In this document: positions 1 through 7,902 of the stretch, piece by piece | How positions within the stretch are numbered: the stretch's first letter is position 1 | Layout of the letters: every line of letters starts with the position of its first letter | NCBI GenBank assembly: GCA_002405515.1 | Contig: DHLZ01000320.1 | Coordinates: 28,774-44,028, forward strand | DNA from: Planctomycetaceae bacterium UBA4655 | GTDB lineage: Bacteria; Planctomycetota; Planctomycetia; Pirellulales; UBA1268 | Direction: 5' to 3' | DNA: 15,255 nt | Notes under the pieces: generated by a model | What the model was told of the DNA's origin: nothing | The model's input: only the letters and a program-made list of their open reading frames with translations | The model's database searches: none | Position numbers and translations under genes: made by a program

Positions 1-196
1 TGCCGGCGTGTCGCGCGAGCACGCCCGCAATCGCCAGCCGTCCGTGGTCGCAGGCCCGTTCAACCGTCATCGCTGAGTCGATTGCCGTGGCCGGCCCGAC
101 GGCGACGTCGTCGCAGAGCATCGGGCAGGCCGTGCAGACCGTCGCGCCGGCGCCGGACAGCGGGTCAGACCGATCGACAGTTCGCATCGGCGTCAT
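1..196 (-). CDS. fhcB: Formylmethanofuran dehydrogenase subunit B-like protein, N-terminus (partial)
   Basis: Only the first ~65 codons are present; the gene runs off the left edge. The protein starts MRTVDRSDPL from the ATG at 187, or three codons earlier from the ATG at 196, and neither has a clear ribosome binding site. Numbered from 187, it shows C18-x2-C21-x3-C25 in the context VCTACPMLCDDV, followed by C46 in ERACDHG. This is the N-terminal iron-sulfur-type cysteine pattern of formylmethanofuran dehydrogenase subunit B and related molybdopterin proteins. In Planctomycetes and methylotrophs, FhcB belongs to the formyltransferase/hydrolase complex of the tetrahydromethanopterin C1 pathway. 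The assignment rests on this short stretch. A formate dehydrogenase-like molybdoprotein is the alternative, but the CxxCxxxCDD context favours FhcB/FwdB. Confidence 0.7.
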   Translation of the reverse strand, partial: MTPMRTVDRSDPLSGAGATVCTACPMLCDDVAVGPATAIDSAMTVERACDHGRLAIAGVLARHAG

Positions 197-305
197 CACG
201 AATTCGGCGTCACCCGTTTGTTGCCGACCCGCGACGGCTGGAAACAATCAACGACATGGCTGCGAACCTGGCTGGAACATAAAAGACGCGAGTGGACCGA
301 AGGCT

Positions 306-1349
306 TCAGGCCCGCAGCGAATGCTGCGGCTTCGCGAAGACGAGGCGGCCGGCCGTGGTCTGGAGCGTGCCGGTGACGCTCACCTGCAGGCTTCGCCCGA
401 TCTGGTCGCGGCCCCCCTCGATGACGACCATCGTGCCGTCTTCGAGGTAGCCGACCCCCTGCCCCGGCTCCTCGCCCGGCTTCACGACCCGCACCTCGAG
501 GGCGTCTCCCGGAACGAACGTCGGCTTCAACGAGACGGCGATGTCGTTGATGTTGATCGCCGGCACCGACCGCACGCCCGCTATTTTCACGGTGTTCAGG
601 TCGTTGGTGATCACGCGGCCGCCGAGCCGGCGGGCCATCGCCACGACTCGGGCATCGTCCGAAGCATGATCGCCCGACCCGTCTTCGTCGGATTCGCCGA
701 CCGGGGCGAGCACCTCGATGTCGATGGCCTTGCTCAACCGCAGCCTCGAAAGGATGTCGAGCCCCCGCTTGCCGCGAAGCCGCCGCTGCTTCTCCGACGC
801 CTCCGCCGCGGCATGTAGCTCGTCGACGACGAACGAGGGCACGACGAACCGGCTCTCGAAGATGCCCGACTCGGCGAGATCGGCGACCCGCCCATCGACG
901 ATGGCGGTCGAGTCGAGCACGTTCGGCCGCAGCCCCTTCACGTCGCGGGCGAACTCGACGTAGGGAATGATGAACCGGAAGTCGTCCTTCGTCTGCAAAA
1001 GCAGGCTCGTGCAGACGTAGCAGAGGATCGTGCCGAGCACGGGGGGGAGCCAGACGACGGCGGGGTTCTTGGCGTTCGGCTGGAGGATCGGCGCCAGGGC
1101 CAAAAGCGCCGCGTAGGTGAGGAACATGCCGACCGTCACGCCGAAGTACACGGCCGTGATCACCGTGAGATCCTTGCGGCGGATCGAGGCGTCGATGCCG
1201 ATCGCCGTGAGGGCCATTCCGATCATGCCGCCCAGCACGGCCCAGGGGGCCCAGCCGGGTGCGGTCCGCATCGACTCGGTGTTGATGATGAGCACGGCGA
1301 TGCCCACCGCCACCATCACGAATACCGCTCGTAGTGCGACCAGTGCCAT
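306..1349 (-). CDS. Membrane-anchored PIN/TRAM domain protein (YacL family)
   Basis: A 347-residue protein with four predicted N-terminal membrane helices (about 5-22, 33-51, 62-89 and 99-118). A cytoplasmic PIN nuclease domain (about 143-265) and a TRAM domain (about 280-340) follow. The acidic PIN residues are visible: D146 in VLDSTAIVDGR, E177 in VVDELHA, D232 in DDARVV and D250 in ITNDLN. The order, length and motifs match Bacillus YacL-type proteins. PIN domains are metal-dependent ribonucleases and TRAM domains bind RNA, so a membrane-tethered RNase is inferred; its substrate is unknown. The gene starts 39 bp after the dGTPase-like gene and is probably cotranscribed with it. The gap also holds a TACACT box, but no convincing -35. 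Confidence 0.9.
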   Translation of the reverse strand: MALVALRAVFVMVAVGIAVLIINTESMRTAPGWAPWAVLGGMIGMALTAIGIDASIRRKDLTVITAVYFGVTVGMFLTYAALLALAPILQPNAKNPAVVWLPPVLGTILCYVCTSLLLQTKDDFRFIIPYVEFARDVKGLRPNVLDSTAIVDGRVADLAESGIFESRFVVPSFVVDELHAAAEASEKQRRLRGKRGLDILSRLRLSKAIDIEVLAPVGESDEDGSGDHASDDARVVAMARRLGGRVITNDLNTVKIAGVRSVPAININDIAVSLKPTFVPGDALEVRVVKPGEEPGQGVGYLEDGTMVVIEGGRDQIGRSLQVSVTGTLQTTAGRLVFAKPQHSLRA

Positions 1350-1388
1350 AGGAAGACAAGTGTAGCACGGACCGGTCGGAACGTCGGG

Positions 1389-2489
1389 TCAGAGCCGGCG
1401 GGCGTGCTCCCGTTCGAGGAAGCGGTCGGTCATGCCCGCGATGTAGTCGGACACGCTCCGCCGCACGCCCCACGACTCCGCCCGCCGCACGAACCCGGCC
1501 GGCATCGCCTCCGGATGATCGCAAAACCAGCGAAAGAGCTCCGCGAGCCTCGCCTGCGCCGGACGACGCACCTCCAGGACGCTCGCACTGCGGTAGACAC
1601 GCTCGAAGAGGAACCGCTCGAGCCGGATCTTGCCGGCGGCCGTCTGCGGCGAGTGGGTGACGATCCGGCCGGCCGCGAGCACCTTCGCCACCGAATCGAT
1701 CCCCTCGTCTCGAATCCGGGCGAGCGACCGATCGACGAGCTCGGCGACCTGGCTGTCGACGAGCTCGTGGAGCACCGCCCGCCGCAGCTCAGCCGGCTCG
1801 AGCGGCCCGAACTGTGACCGCACCCGTTTCGCCGCCTCGGCCACCAGCGGCAGCTCGAGCAATTCCTCGAGCTCGACGAACCCGAGCTCGACGGCGTCGT
1901 CGGCGTCGTGGGTGTCGTAGGCGATCGAGTCGGCGGCATCGACGACCTGCGCCTCGAGTATGGAGGGGGCGGTCTTGCCTCGGACCGCCCGCGACGCCTG
2001 CGATTCGAGAAACTCCCGCGTGAGGTTGAGCCCCGCGAACCGTGGATAGCGGGTCTCGAGCAGTTCCACGATCCGCAGGGCCTGCGCGTTGTGGTTGAAC
2101 CCCCCTTCCCCGGCGAGCAGCTCGTCGAGCGTGTCCTCGCCGGCGTGGCCGTAGGGGGGATGGCCGATGTCGTGCGCGAGTGCCAAGGTCTCCGCGAGGT
2201 CCTCGTTGAGCGAGAGCGCCCGCGCGAGTGTCCGCGAGATGCTCGTCACCTCGAGGGTGTGCGTCAGCCGGCTGCGATGGTAGTCGCCGGGATAGCCGGT
2301 GAAGACCTGCGTCTTGTGGGCGAGCCTGCGGAACGCGGCGGAGTGCACGACGCGGTCGCGGTCGCGCTGGAAGGGGCTGCGAAACGGATGGGGCGGCTCC
2401 GGGTGCACGCGTCCCCGCGAGTCGGCCGAGTGCATCGCCCATGGCGCGAGCAACGCCGTCTCACGCGCCTTCCAGTCGGCTCGCTGCAT
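1389..2489 (-). CDS. dgt: Deoxyguanosinetriphosphate triphosphohydrolase-like protein (HD superfamily)
   Basis: This 366-residue HD-domain hydrolase belongs to the dGTPase family, which releases inorganic triphosphate from dNTPs and helps control nucleotide pools. The N-terminus carries the family signature SADSRGR...F-x-RDRDRVVHS-x-FRRL-x-KTQVF. The metal-binding HD set is visible as H77 (RLTHTLE), H106-D107 (LAHDIGHPPYGH) and D187 (VDAADSIAYDTHD). The C-terminus (YIAGMTDRFLERE) is also typical. An upstream in-frame start at 2531 would add 14 residues. The ATG at 2489 is preferred because GGGAG lies seven bases upstream and the family begins near there. The start overlaps the end of the HIT gene by 29 bp, which suggests one operon and coupled translation. 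Whether the protein is a true dGTPase or has another dNTP preference cannot be read from the sequence. Confidence 0.93.
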   Translation of the reverse strand: MQRADWKARETALLAPWAMHSADSRGRVHPEPPHPFRSPFQRDRDRVVHSAAFRRLAHKTQVFTGYPGDYHRSRLTHTLEVTSISRTLARALSLNEDLAETLALAHDIGHPPYGHAGEDTLDELLAGEGGFNHNAQALRIVELLETRYPRFAGLNLTREFLESQASRAVRGKTAPSILEAQVVDAADSIAYDTHDADDAVELGFVELEELLELPLVAEAAKRVRSQFGPLEPAELRRAVLHELVDSQVAELVDRSLARIRDEGIDSVAKVLAAGRIVTHSPQTAAGKIRLERFLFERVYRSASVLEVRRPAQARLAELFRWFCDHPEAMPAGFVRRAESWGVRRSVSDYIAGMTDRFLEREHARRL

Positions 2490-3006
2490 GGAGCTGCTCC
2501 CAGAGATCGTCGAGCGACTGCGGCAGGACACTCGTGCCCGCCGTCGCCGGCATGAAGTTCACGTCACCGCTCCACCGCGGCACGACATGCCAGTGGAGAT
2601 GTCCGGGAACGCCGGCCCCGGCGACCTTCCCGAGGTTGAGCCCGATGTTGAACCCTTCCGCCTCCATCGACCGGCCGATGACGCGGCACCATCTCGTGAT
2701 GAGCCGCTGCAGGTCGAGCAGCTGCTCGTCGGAGAGATTTTCGAGCGTCGCCGCATGGTCGAGCGGCGCCACGAGCAGGTGGCCGTTGGCATAGGGAAAA
2801 CGGTTGAGGATCACGAGGCTCCGGTCCGTCCGCTCGAGCACGCCGAGCGATTTCTCGTGGCCCTCGGCCGCCGCCCCGCGGCAGAGGAAACAGCCATGAT
2901 CCGCACCGGCCCGCCACGCCTGTGGCTCGGGCGGCGGACGCGTATCGCGGGCCTGCCCCTGCACGTACGCCAGCCTCCACGGTGCCCAGAGAATGTCACG
3001 TTGCAT
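2461..3006 (-). CDS. HIT-family nucleotide hydrolase/transferase
   Basis: A 181-residue protein with the histidine triad motif H136-L-H138-W-H140-V-V near the C-terminus, in the context GHLHWHVVPRWSGDVNF. Upstream are the usual RFPYANGHLLVAP strand and the NxGLNLGKVAGAGVPGH loop. This arrangement resembles the AP4A phosphorylase-like or Fhit-like HIT branch. Such enzymes act on nucleoside phosphates (dinucleoside polyphosphates or nucleotidyl conjugates) through a nucleotidylated middle histidine. A CFLC pair (C39, C42) after an N-terminal extension may bind metal, as in some bacterial HIT proteins. The gene lies 60 bp after the LptC/A-like gene and overlaps dgt, so it probably leads a HIT-dgt-PIN/TRAM transcript. 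The exact substrate is not determined. Confidence 0.92.
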   Translation of the reverse strand: MQRDILWAPWRLAYVQGQARDTRPPPEPQAWRAGADHGCFLCRGAAAEGHEKSLGVLERTDRSLVILNRFPYANGHLLVAPLDHAATLENLSDEQLLDLQRLITRWCRVIGRSMEAEGFNIGLNLGKVAGAGVPGHLHWHVVPRWSGDVNFMPATAGTSVLPQSLDDLWEQLHAASRLEGA

Positions 3007-3052
3007 GCGGAGCTGGCGTTGCCTCGAGGAGAACGGAAAGGCTCGAGCGGGA

Positions 3053-3058
3053 ATTGTA
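3053..3058 (-). promoter_or_regulatory. Possible -10 box (TACAAT) ahead of the HIT gene
   Basis: TACAAT, five of six matches to the sigma70 -10 consensus, lies in the 60-bp gap between the LptC/A-like gene and the HIT gene, 46 bases upstream of its ATG. No good -35 hexamer stands 16-18 bases upstream, so this is tentative. Confidence 0.3.
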
Positions 3059-3066
3059 CCGTGCGC

Positions 3067-6000
3067 CTACTTGCGTGCCGGTCCGCCCATGCCGGGGATC
3101 GCGAGGCCGGCGGAGGGGCCGCCGAGCTGGTCGAAGTCGAGGTAGCGGACGTCGTCGGTCTGCACGCGGTTGAGGCCCCGCCAGTAGAGGATGCGGCCCG
3201 CGGAGGCGGTGGAGGTCGGCGCGCCCACGTGCATCTGGCGGTAGAGCTGCGCGCCCGACCGGCCGTCCCCCTCGAAGACGAGCAGGTCCTTCGCCTCGCT
3301 CCAGGAGAGCCGGCCGCTCCTCGCGGTGAACGTGTCTCCCTCGACGAGCACGTTGCCGCTCGCCTGGAGCTCGATGGCGTTTCGCCGCCCGAGGGGAATC
3401 GGCGATTGTCCGACGCCGAGCGTGTCGCTCGAAACGGCCACCGCGCGGGCCGGCAGGCCGCCGGGGGCGTGAACGTCGAGTGTCGACTCCCATGAGGCGA
3501 CCGGCCCCCATATCGCCTCCACCCGCTGCTGAAACTCCATCACGCGGCGGTTGAGGTTGCCCCGCATTCCCCGCTGGAACGTGACGCCGAGGTAGGTGAG
3601 CTCGTCGGGACGGGCGACCGGCTGCTTCGGCGGCGATCCCGGCACGCCGGCGGCGGGAAATCCGCCCTCCGACATCGCGCCCGGCGGCTGGCCGAAGCGG
3701 GTGCTCGAGAGCCTGCCGGGGCCGTTGCCACTGAAGTCTCCCGTCGCCCGGTCGACGACCATGTCGAGCAGCGCGAGCTTCTCGACCGATCGCGATCCGT
3801 CATCGGTCGTGCTCGTCGACTCGAGCCGCACGCCGCTGCCGCAGGCGATCCTGGCGACCTCCGGTCGGCCCGCGGCCCTGGGGTCGCTCGCTCCGCCGAA
3901 CTCGAACTTCCGGTCGAAGACGACGTCGAGCGACCCGGAGTTGAGCGACGCGCCGCCGCTCGTGGCGACCACCTTGTCCACGAACCGGGCGGTGAGGCCG
4001 TCGAAGTCCATGCGGCCACGCCAGGCGACGGCGAGCCTTTCCGCGGCCGCGGCCTGCGGCTGGACGGCCGCGGCACGTGGAGCAGTAGAGACGGCGAGCG
4101 AGTCGAGGCCGGCCGTGCCGGGCTGCACGGGAATCATGAGCCGACCCGCGCCGTCCACGGTCATCGTGTTTCGACCGCGGTCGAACGTTACGAGCGGCCC
4201 CTCGAGATCGGCGCCCCGCCCCGAGATCGTCGCCGGACGTCCGGCGACCACGGCCTGCGCGTCGAACCGCATCGGACGCGAAAGCTCGAGCTGGTCGCCA
4301 CGAATCTCGAGCGGCTTCTCGGTGGGATCGCTCGCGGCGACGCTCCCCGCGACCGGCTCCTCGACGAGCTGGACCTGCCCTTCGAGCGACATTTTCTCCA
4401 CCTGCTGGCCGCGCGGGGCCATGACGACGTCGGCTCGCAAGAGCGAGGCCGAGGCGAGAATCCTTCCACGGGGCGGGTCGGCCGGCGGGGTGGCCGGCGG
4501 GACGGCGGCCGCGGGCCGGCCGGCTCCAGCAGCGGCCGGAGCCGCGGCAGCCGCGGCGGCGGGGGCCGATCGGGATGCGGGCGGAGTCGCGGCTACGGGT
4601 GGCGCGGCCGGCGGGTGACGGAACCAGACCTCCATCCGTTCCACGCTGGACGCGAGCTGATCGGCCTCGATCTGCACCTGTCCGATGGCGAGCATCTTCG
4701 AAGGCCGTACACCGGACAGATCGGGCGTACCCGACGCGGCGGGCTTCGCGCCGGACGCTTCGCCGCGGGCCTTCGAAAGCTCCAGCCAGAGGTGGATCTC
4801 CGAGGCCGCAAGTCTCTCCTGCGATTCGACGCTCACCTCCGCGTCGCCGGACACCGAAGCAACGTGCCCGTCTTCATGCCGCTTCACCCGCAGCCACTTG
4901 CGATACCGAACGGTCGCCGGAGGGCTGCCGTCCGACGGCTTCGTCGTGAGCCAGCCCGGACCAACCGCCATGAGCGAGCCGGGGTCGCCCGACGGGCCCG
5001 GGACGTAGTCGATCGACCTCGACTCCATGTCGACTTCCCGCCCGGAAAGCGACACGGGCAGCTCGCCGTCGAGCAGGATCCGCCTCGTCGCGATCTCGTA
5101 GCCGAGACGCGCCGCGCGGGCCTCGAGCCCGCCGGCCATGCTGCGGGCGATGACCGGCCTTCCTCGAGCCTCGATCTCCGTGGCCTCCAGCCCCCCCTTC
5201 TGCTTCTTCGCCAGCGAGATGGAGAGCAGGTCGCAGGCGAGCTGGTCGGTGCCGCCGTCCGGAGACGACCGCACGACGTCGACGTGATCCTCGAGCGTGA
5301 TGATGTTGGCGGTCATGTGGACGGTGAGGCCGCCCCGGCAGGTGACCGTCGCGGGCGATTCGGCGACGCCGGACCGGGGCTGCGATCCGGGCAGCAGGCC
5401 GCCACCGAGCCCGTCGAGCTTCAGCAGCACGTCCCGCTCGAGCCGCACGACGTCGATCCCGGCGATGGCCGGGCCTTCGTCCCCCTTGCCCGGCTTCGAC
5501 AGGAGCTTCACGAGGAGGCCCTTTCCGCTGCCGCTCGATCGGCCGTGGCGAAACTGGACCGGCTCCTTCGACCGCACCTCGTTGCCGATCATCTCCACGT
5601 CGCGGGTGATGATCTCGAAGTCGTCTTCGGCTCCTTTGGCGGTCGCCGAGCCGCGGATCGTGATCTGTCCCCGCAGCGTGCCACCGACGAGCGAGAACTT
5701 CGACAGCCGCCCCTGCCGCAGGTCGAACGGCTCCGAAAACTGCAGCATCGCCCCCTGGGGAGCCCGCATGACCATCGTGCGGCCGTCGCCCGACTCCTGC
5801 CCCTCGGCATCCGGCAGGATCACGAGCGTGCAGGGGACGAGATTCACCCGGCCGTCCGGCATGTTGTGGTACTGCTTGAACAGCAGCCGCATGCGGCGGT
5901 TCTCGAGCACGATCGGCTCCTCCCGCTCCCACGATCCCGCCGGGAAGATCTCGCCGATGGACTCCATCGCGCCCCGGTTGCGATCTCGGATCGCGGCCGC

Positions 6001-6150
6001 CTCCTCCGCGGTCGGTTCGAGCGCGACGCTCACGGCGTGGTTTCTCGGCTCGACGAGCGGCACGACCGTCAGCCGGTAGAACCCGGCCGCCGCCATGAGC
6101 ACGAAGAAGACGCGGAGCGTGCGTCCGAGAGGGTGTTCGATCGATCCCAT
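3067..6150 (-). CDS. Large LptC/LptA (OstA)-like membrane-anchored protein
   Basis: A 1027-residue protein starting MGSIEHPLGR at 6150, 11 bp after kdsC. The open frame continues upstream, but that part lies antisense-free inside kdsC in another frame and is not used. One membrane helix (about 13-33) anchors a long periplasmic part rich in beta-strand patterns. Residues 190-213 (GNEVRSKEPVQFRHG...GKGL) resemble the LptC/LptA strand motif. Residues 268-310 and the last ~95 residues (GNVLVEGDTFTARSGRLSW, LLVFEGDG) resemble OstA-type repeats. Residues 513-563 form an Ala/Pro-rich linker, probably disordered. E. coli LptC and LptA are each below 200 residues, so this would be a greatly enlarged or fused version. 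A role in carrying lipopolysaccharide-like lipid across the periplasm is inferred from these motifs and from the neighbouring kdsD and kdsC. The fold needs structural confirmation; with weaker support it is simply a planctomycete OstA-like protein of unknown role. Confidence 0.7.
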   Translation of the reverse strand: MGSIEHPLGRTLRVFFVLMAAAGFYRLTVVPLVEPRNHAVSVALEPTAEEAAAIRDRNRGAMESIGEIFPAGSWEREEPIVLENRRMRLLFKQYHNMPDGRVNLVPCTLVILPDAEGQESGDGRTMVMRAPQGAMLQFSEPFDLRQGRLSKFSLVGGTLRGQITIRGSATAKGAEDDFEIITRDVEMIGNEVRSKEPVQFRHGRSSGSGKGLLVKLLSKPGKGDEGPAIAGIDVVRLERDVLLKLDGLGGGLLPGSQPRSGVAESPATVTCRGGLTVHMTANIITLEDHVDVVRSSPDGGTDQLACDLLSISLAKKQKGGLEATEIEARGRPVIARSMAGGLEARAARLGYEIATRRILLDGELPVSLSGREVDMESRSIDYVPGPSGDPGSLMAVGPGWLTTKPSDGSPPATVRYRKWLRVKRHEDGHVASVSGDAEVSVESQERLAASEIHLWLELSKARGEASGAKPAASGTPDLSGVRPSKMLAIGQVQIEADQLASSVERMEVWFRHPPAAPPVAATPPASRSAPAAAAAAAPAAAGAGRPAAAVPPATPPADPPRGRILASASLLRADVVMAPRGQQVEKMSLEGQVQLVEEPVAGSVAASDPTEKPLEIRGDQLELSRPMRFDAQAVVAGRPATISGRGADLEGPLVTFDRGRNTMTVDGAGRLMIPVQPGTAGLDSLAVSTAPRAAAVQPQAAAAERLAVAWRGRMDFDGLTARFVDKVVATSGGASLNSGSLDVVFDRKFEFGGASDPRAAGRPEVARIACGSGVRLESTSTTDDGSRSVEKLALLDMVVDRATGDFSGNGPGRLSSTRFGQPPGAMSEGGFPAAGVPGSPPKQPVARPDELTYLGVTFQRGMRGNLNRRVMEFQQRVEAIWGPVASWESTLDVHAPGGLPARAVAVSSDTLGVGQSPIPLGRRNAIELQASGNVLVEGDTFTARSGRLSWSEAKDLLVFEGDGRSGAQLYRQMHVGAPTSTASAGRILYWRGLNRVQTDDVRYLDFDQLGGPSAGLAIPGMGGPARK

Positions 6151-6161
6151 GCCGCCGGCCC

Positions 6162-6734
6162 TCAGGGTGAGTGCCTCGACACGTCCTCGCCGGCGGCCGC
6201 ACCGGTCGATGCGTAGCGGCGGACGATCGCATCCCAGCTGCCGCGGGCCTTCAGCATCATCTCGACGATCTCGCGGACGGCGCCGCAGCCCCCGGGGGTC
6301 GTCGTCACGTGATCGGCCGCCGCTCGCACCTCGGCGCACGCATCGGCGACCGCGAACCCGACGCCGCAGCCGAGGATTGCAGGCAGGTCGGGCAGGTCGT
6401 CGCCGACGAACGCGGCCTCCTCCCAGCGAGAGCCCGTTTCCGCGAGCACCTCCGAAGCCGACCGCCACTTGTCGTCGACGCCCTGCCGCACGACGTCGAT
6501 GCCGAGTTCCCTCGCCCGCAATTCGACGACGTGGCTCGATCGGCCGGTGATGATGCCGACCTTCCCGCCGTCCCGCCGCCAGAGCCTGATGCCGAGGCCG
6601 TCACGGATGTGAAACGCCTTCTGCTCGATGCCGTCGTCGTGCCAGACGACCCGCCCATCGGTGAGCACGCCGTCGACGTCCAGCAGCAAAAGCCGAATCC
6701 GGGCGAGGCGGCTCGTCAGCGGTTCGTCGTTCAT
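6162..6734 (-). CDS. kdsC: 3-deoxy-D-manno-octulosonate 8-phosphate phosphatase (KdsC)
   Basis: A 190-residue HAD-superfamily phosphatase of the C0 (KdsC) type, which removes phosphate from Kdo 8-phosphate to give Kdo for lipopolysaccharide. HAD motif I is D19-V-D21-GVLTDG, motif II is T63 in IITGRSS, the motif III lysine is K89 in VDDKW, and motif IV is GDD (111-113) in VGDDLPDLP. The substrate-loop motif GGCGAVRE (149-155) and the lack of a cap domain are typical. A longer start at 6767 is possible. The ATG at 6734 is chosen because GGAGGGG stands seven bases upstream (6742-6748), just after the kdsD stop. The gene lies 22 bp after kdsD and 11 bp before the LptC/A-like gene. Confidence 0.95.
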   Translation of the reverse strand: MNDEPLTSRLARIRLLLLDVDGVLTDGRVVWHDDGIEQKAFHIRDGLGIRLWRRDGGKVGIITGRSSHVVELRARELGIDVVRQGVDDKWRSASEVLAETGSRWEEAAFVGDDLPDLPAILGCGVGFAVADACAEVRAAADHVTTTPGGCGAVREIVEMMLKARGSWDAIVRRYASTGAAAGEDVSRHSP

Positions 6735-6741
6735 CCTCGCA

Positions 6742-6748
6742 CCCCTCC
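6742..6748 (-). promoter_or_regulatory. Ribosome binding site of kdsC (GGAGGGG)
   Basis: GGAGGGG, seven bases before the ATG at 6734, fixes the kdsC start inside the kdsD-kdsC gap rather than at the overlapping ATG at 6767. Confidence 0.7.
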
Positions 6749-6756
6749 GGACGGCG

Positions 6757-7788
6757 TCACGCCGCATGGCCCGTCCGCCGCACCCCCTGCCGCGCGGCGG
6801 CGGCGGCGTCCTCGAGCAGGCCCACGAGATCGACGACGTCCACGAGGCCGAGAGCCCGGCCGTCGCCGTCGATGACCGGCAGTTCGCTGAGACGGCGGGC
6901 CTCGAGAATCGCGACCGCGTCTCCCAGCCGCGTGCCCACGGGCACGACCACGGGCGACGCCGTCATCACCTCGGCGATCGGGCGGTCGAGCGCCGTGTCG
7001 TTCCGTCGCTCGAAGAGTCTTGCAAGGTCGCTGTCGGTGAAGATGCCGACGAGCCGGTCGTCGGCTTCGAGAACCATCACCGCTCCCGTGCGTCGGCGTG
7101 GCATCGGACGGCTGAAGACTTCCCGCACGGTGTCGGCGGGCCCGGCGACGCGGCAGTCGGCGAGCGGATGCATCGAGTCCTCGACGACCGCGAGCTTGCG
7201 GCCGAGGCTCCCGCCCGGGTGCCGCCGCGCGAAGTCCTCGCTCGTGAAGGCCCGCAGTCCGCTCGTGACGAGCGCCAGGGCGTCGCCGAGCGCGAGCATC
7301 ACCGACGTGCTCGTGCTCGGCGCCAGTCCGAGCCCGCAGGCCTCCCGCACCTGGCCCGTGGAGACGACGACCCGGGCCGCTTTGCCAAGCGAGCTGTCGG
7401 GGTGGGCGGTGAGCGCGATGATCGGAACGCGGAAGGCGGCGACGTGCGGCAGCAGGCGGACGATCTCCTCCGTCTCGCCCGACTGCGAGACGGCGAGCAT
7501 CACGTCGTCGGCGCGAAGCACGCCCAGGTCGCCGTGCATCGCCTCGGCGGGATGGAGAAAGTGGCTCGGCGTTCCCGTGGACGCGAGCGTGGCGGAGATC
7601 TTGCGGGCCACGAGGCCTGCCTTGCCGATGCCGGTCACGACCACGCTGCCGGTGCAGCCCTCGAGAAGCCGCACCGCCCGCACGAACGCATCGTCGAGGG
7701 CCTCCGCCGCGTCGAGCACGGCCTCCCCCTCGGCGCGGAGAATCTCCCGGCCGTGCTTGATCAGGCTGCCTTCGCTCGCATCGACCAT
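6757..7788 (-). CDS. kdsD: D-arabinose 5-phosphate isomerase (KdsD/KpsF family)
   Basis: A 343-residue enzyme with an N-terminal SIS sugar isomerase domain (about 40-190) and two C-terminal CBS domains (about 205-260 and 275-335). It converts ribulose 5-phosphate to arabinose 5-phosphate, the first committed step to Kdo. Family signatures are VTGIGKAGLVARKISATLAS (51-70, with K56), TPSHFLHPAEAMHGDLG, the sugar-phosphate loop SQSGETEE (101-108), and FARRHPGGSLG (186-196). The CBS domains carry VGIFTDSDLARL and GLVDVVDL. It is first in a tight kdsD-kdsC-LptC/A-like cluster with a promoter 49 bp upstream of its ATG. GutQ/KpsF paralogues share this architecture, but the kdsC neighbour supports the Kdo role. 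Confidence 0.95.
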   Translation of the reverse strand: MVDASEGSLIKHGREILRAEGEAVLDAAEALDDAFVRAVRLLEGCTGSVVVTGIGKAGLVARKISATLASTGTPSHFLHPAEAMHGDLGVLRADDVMLAVSQSGETEEIVRLLPHVAAFRVPIIALTAHPDSSLGKAARVVVSTGQVREACGLGLAPSTSTSVMLALGDALALVTSGLRAFTSEDFARRHPGGSLGRKLAVVEDSMHPLADCRVAGPADTVREVFSRPMPRRRTGAVMVLEADDRLVGIFTDSDLARLFERRNDTALDRPIAEVMTASPVVVPVGTRLGDAVAILEARRLSELPVIDGDGRALGLVDVVDLVGLLEDAAAAARQGVRRTGHAA

Positions 7789-7836
7789 GGACGTTCTGGT
7801 CCTGGAGTCTCCGCACGGTCCGTCGCGCGGGGCGGG

Positions 7837-7865
7837 ACTATAGGACGGCTGGGCAAGCGTCGCAA
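7837..7865 (-). promoter_or_regulatory. sigma70-like promoter of the kdsD-kdsC-LptC/A operon
   Basis: TTGCGA (7860-7865) and TATAGT (7837-7842) are separated by exactly 17 bases. They match the -35 consensus at four and the -10 consensus at five of six positions. The site lies in the 114-bp gap before kdsD and is the best promoter in the window by eye. Confidence 0.55.
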
Positions 7866-7902
7866 CGCCTGTTTTCCGCCGTTCCGAACGCTCCGGTGGC
7901 CG

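Noticed and set aside
312..329. Perfect 7-bp hairpin with a GAAT loop at the end of the PIN/TRAM gene
   Set aside because: It lies inside the last codons and is not followed closely by a U-tract, so it is not supported as a terminator.
4480..4620. Repetitive GC-rich tract that could suggest a tandem DNA repeat
   Set aside because: It is codon-level Ala/Pro low complexity of a protein linker, with no regular DNA unit and no CRISPR-like spacers.
4615..6216. Long plus-strand open frame opposite the LptC/A-like gene
   Set aside because: Its composition is Arg/Pro/His-rich with no family motifs. It is the antisense shadow of a well-supported gene in high-GC DNA.
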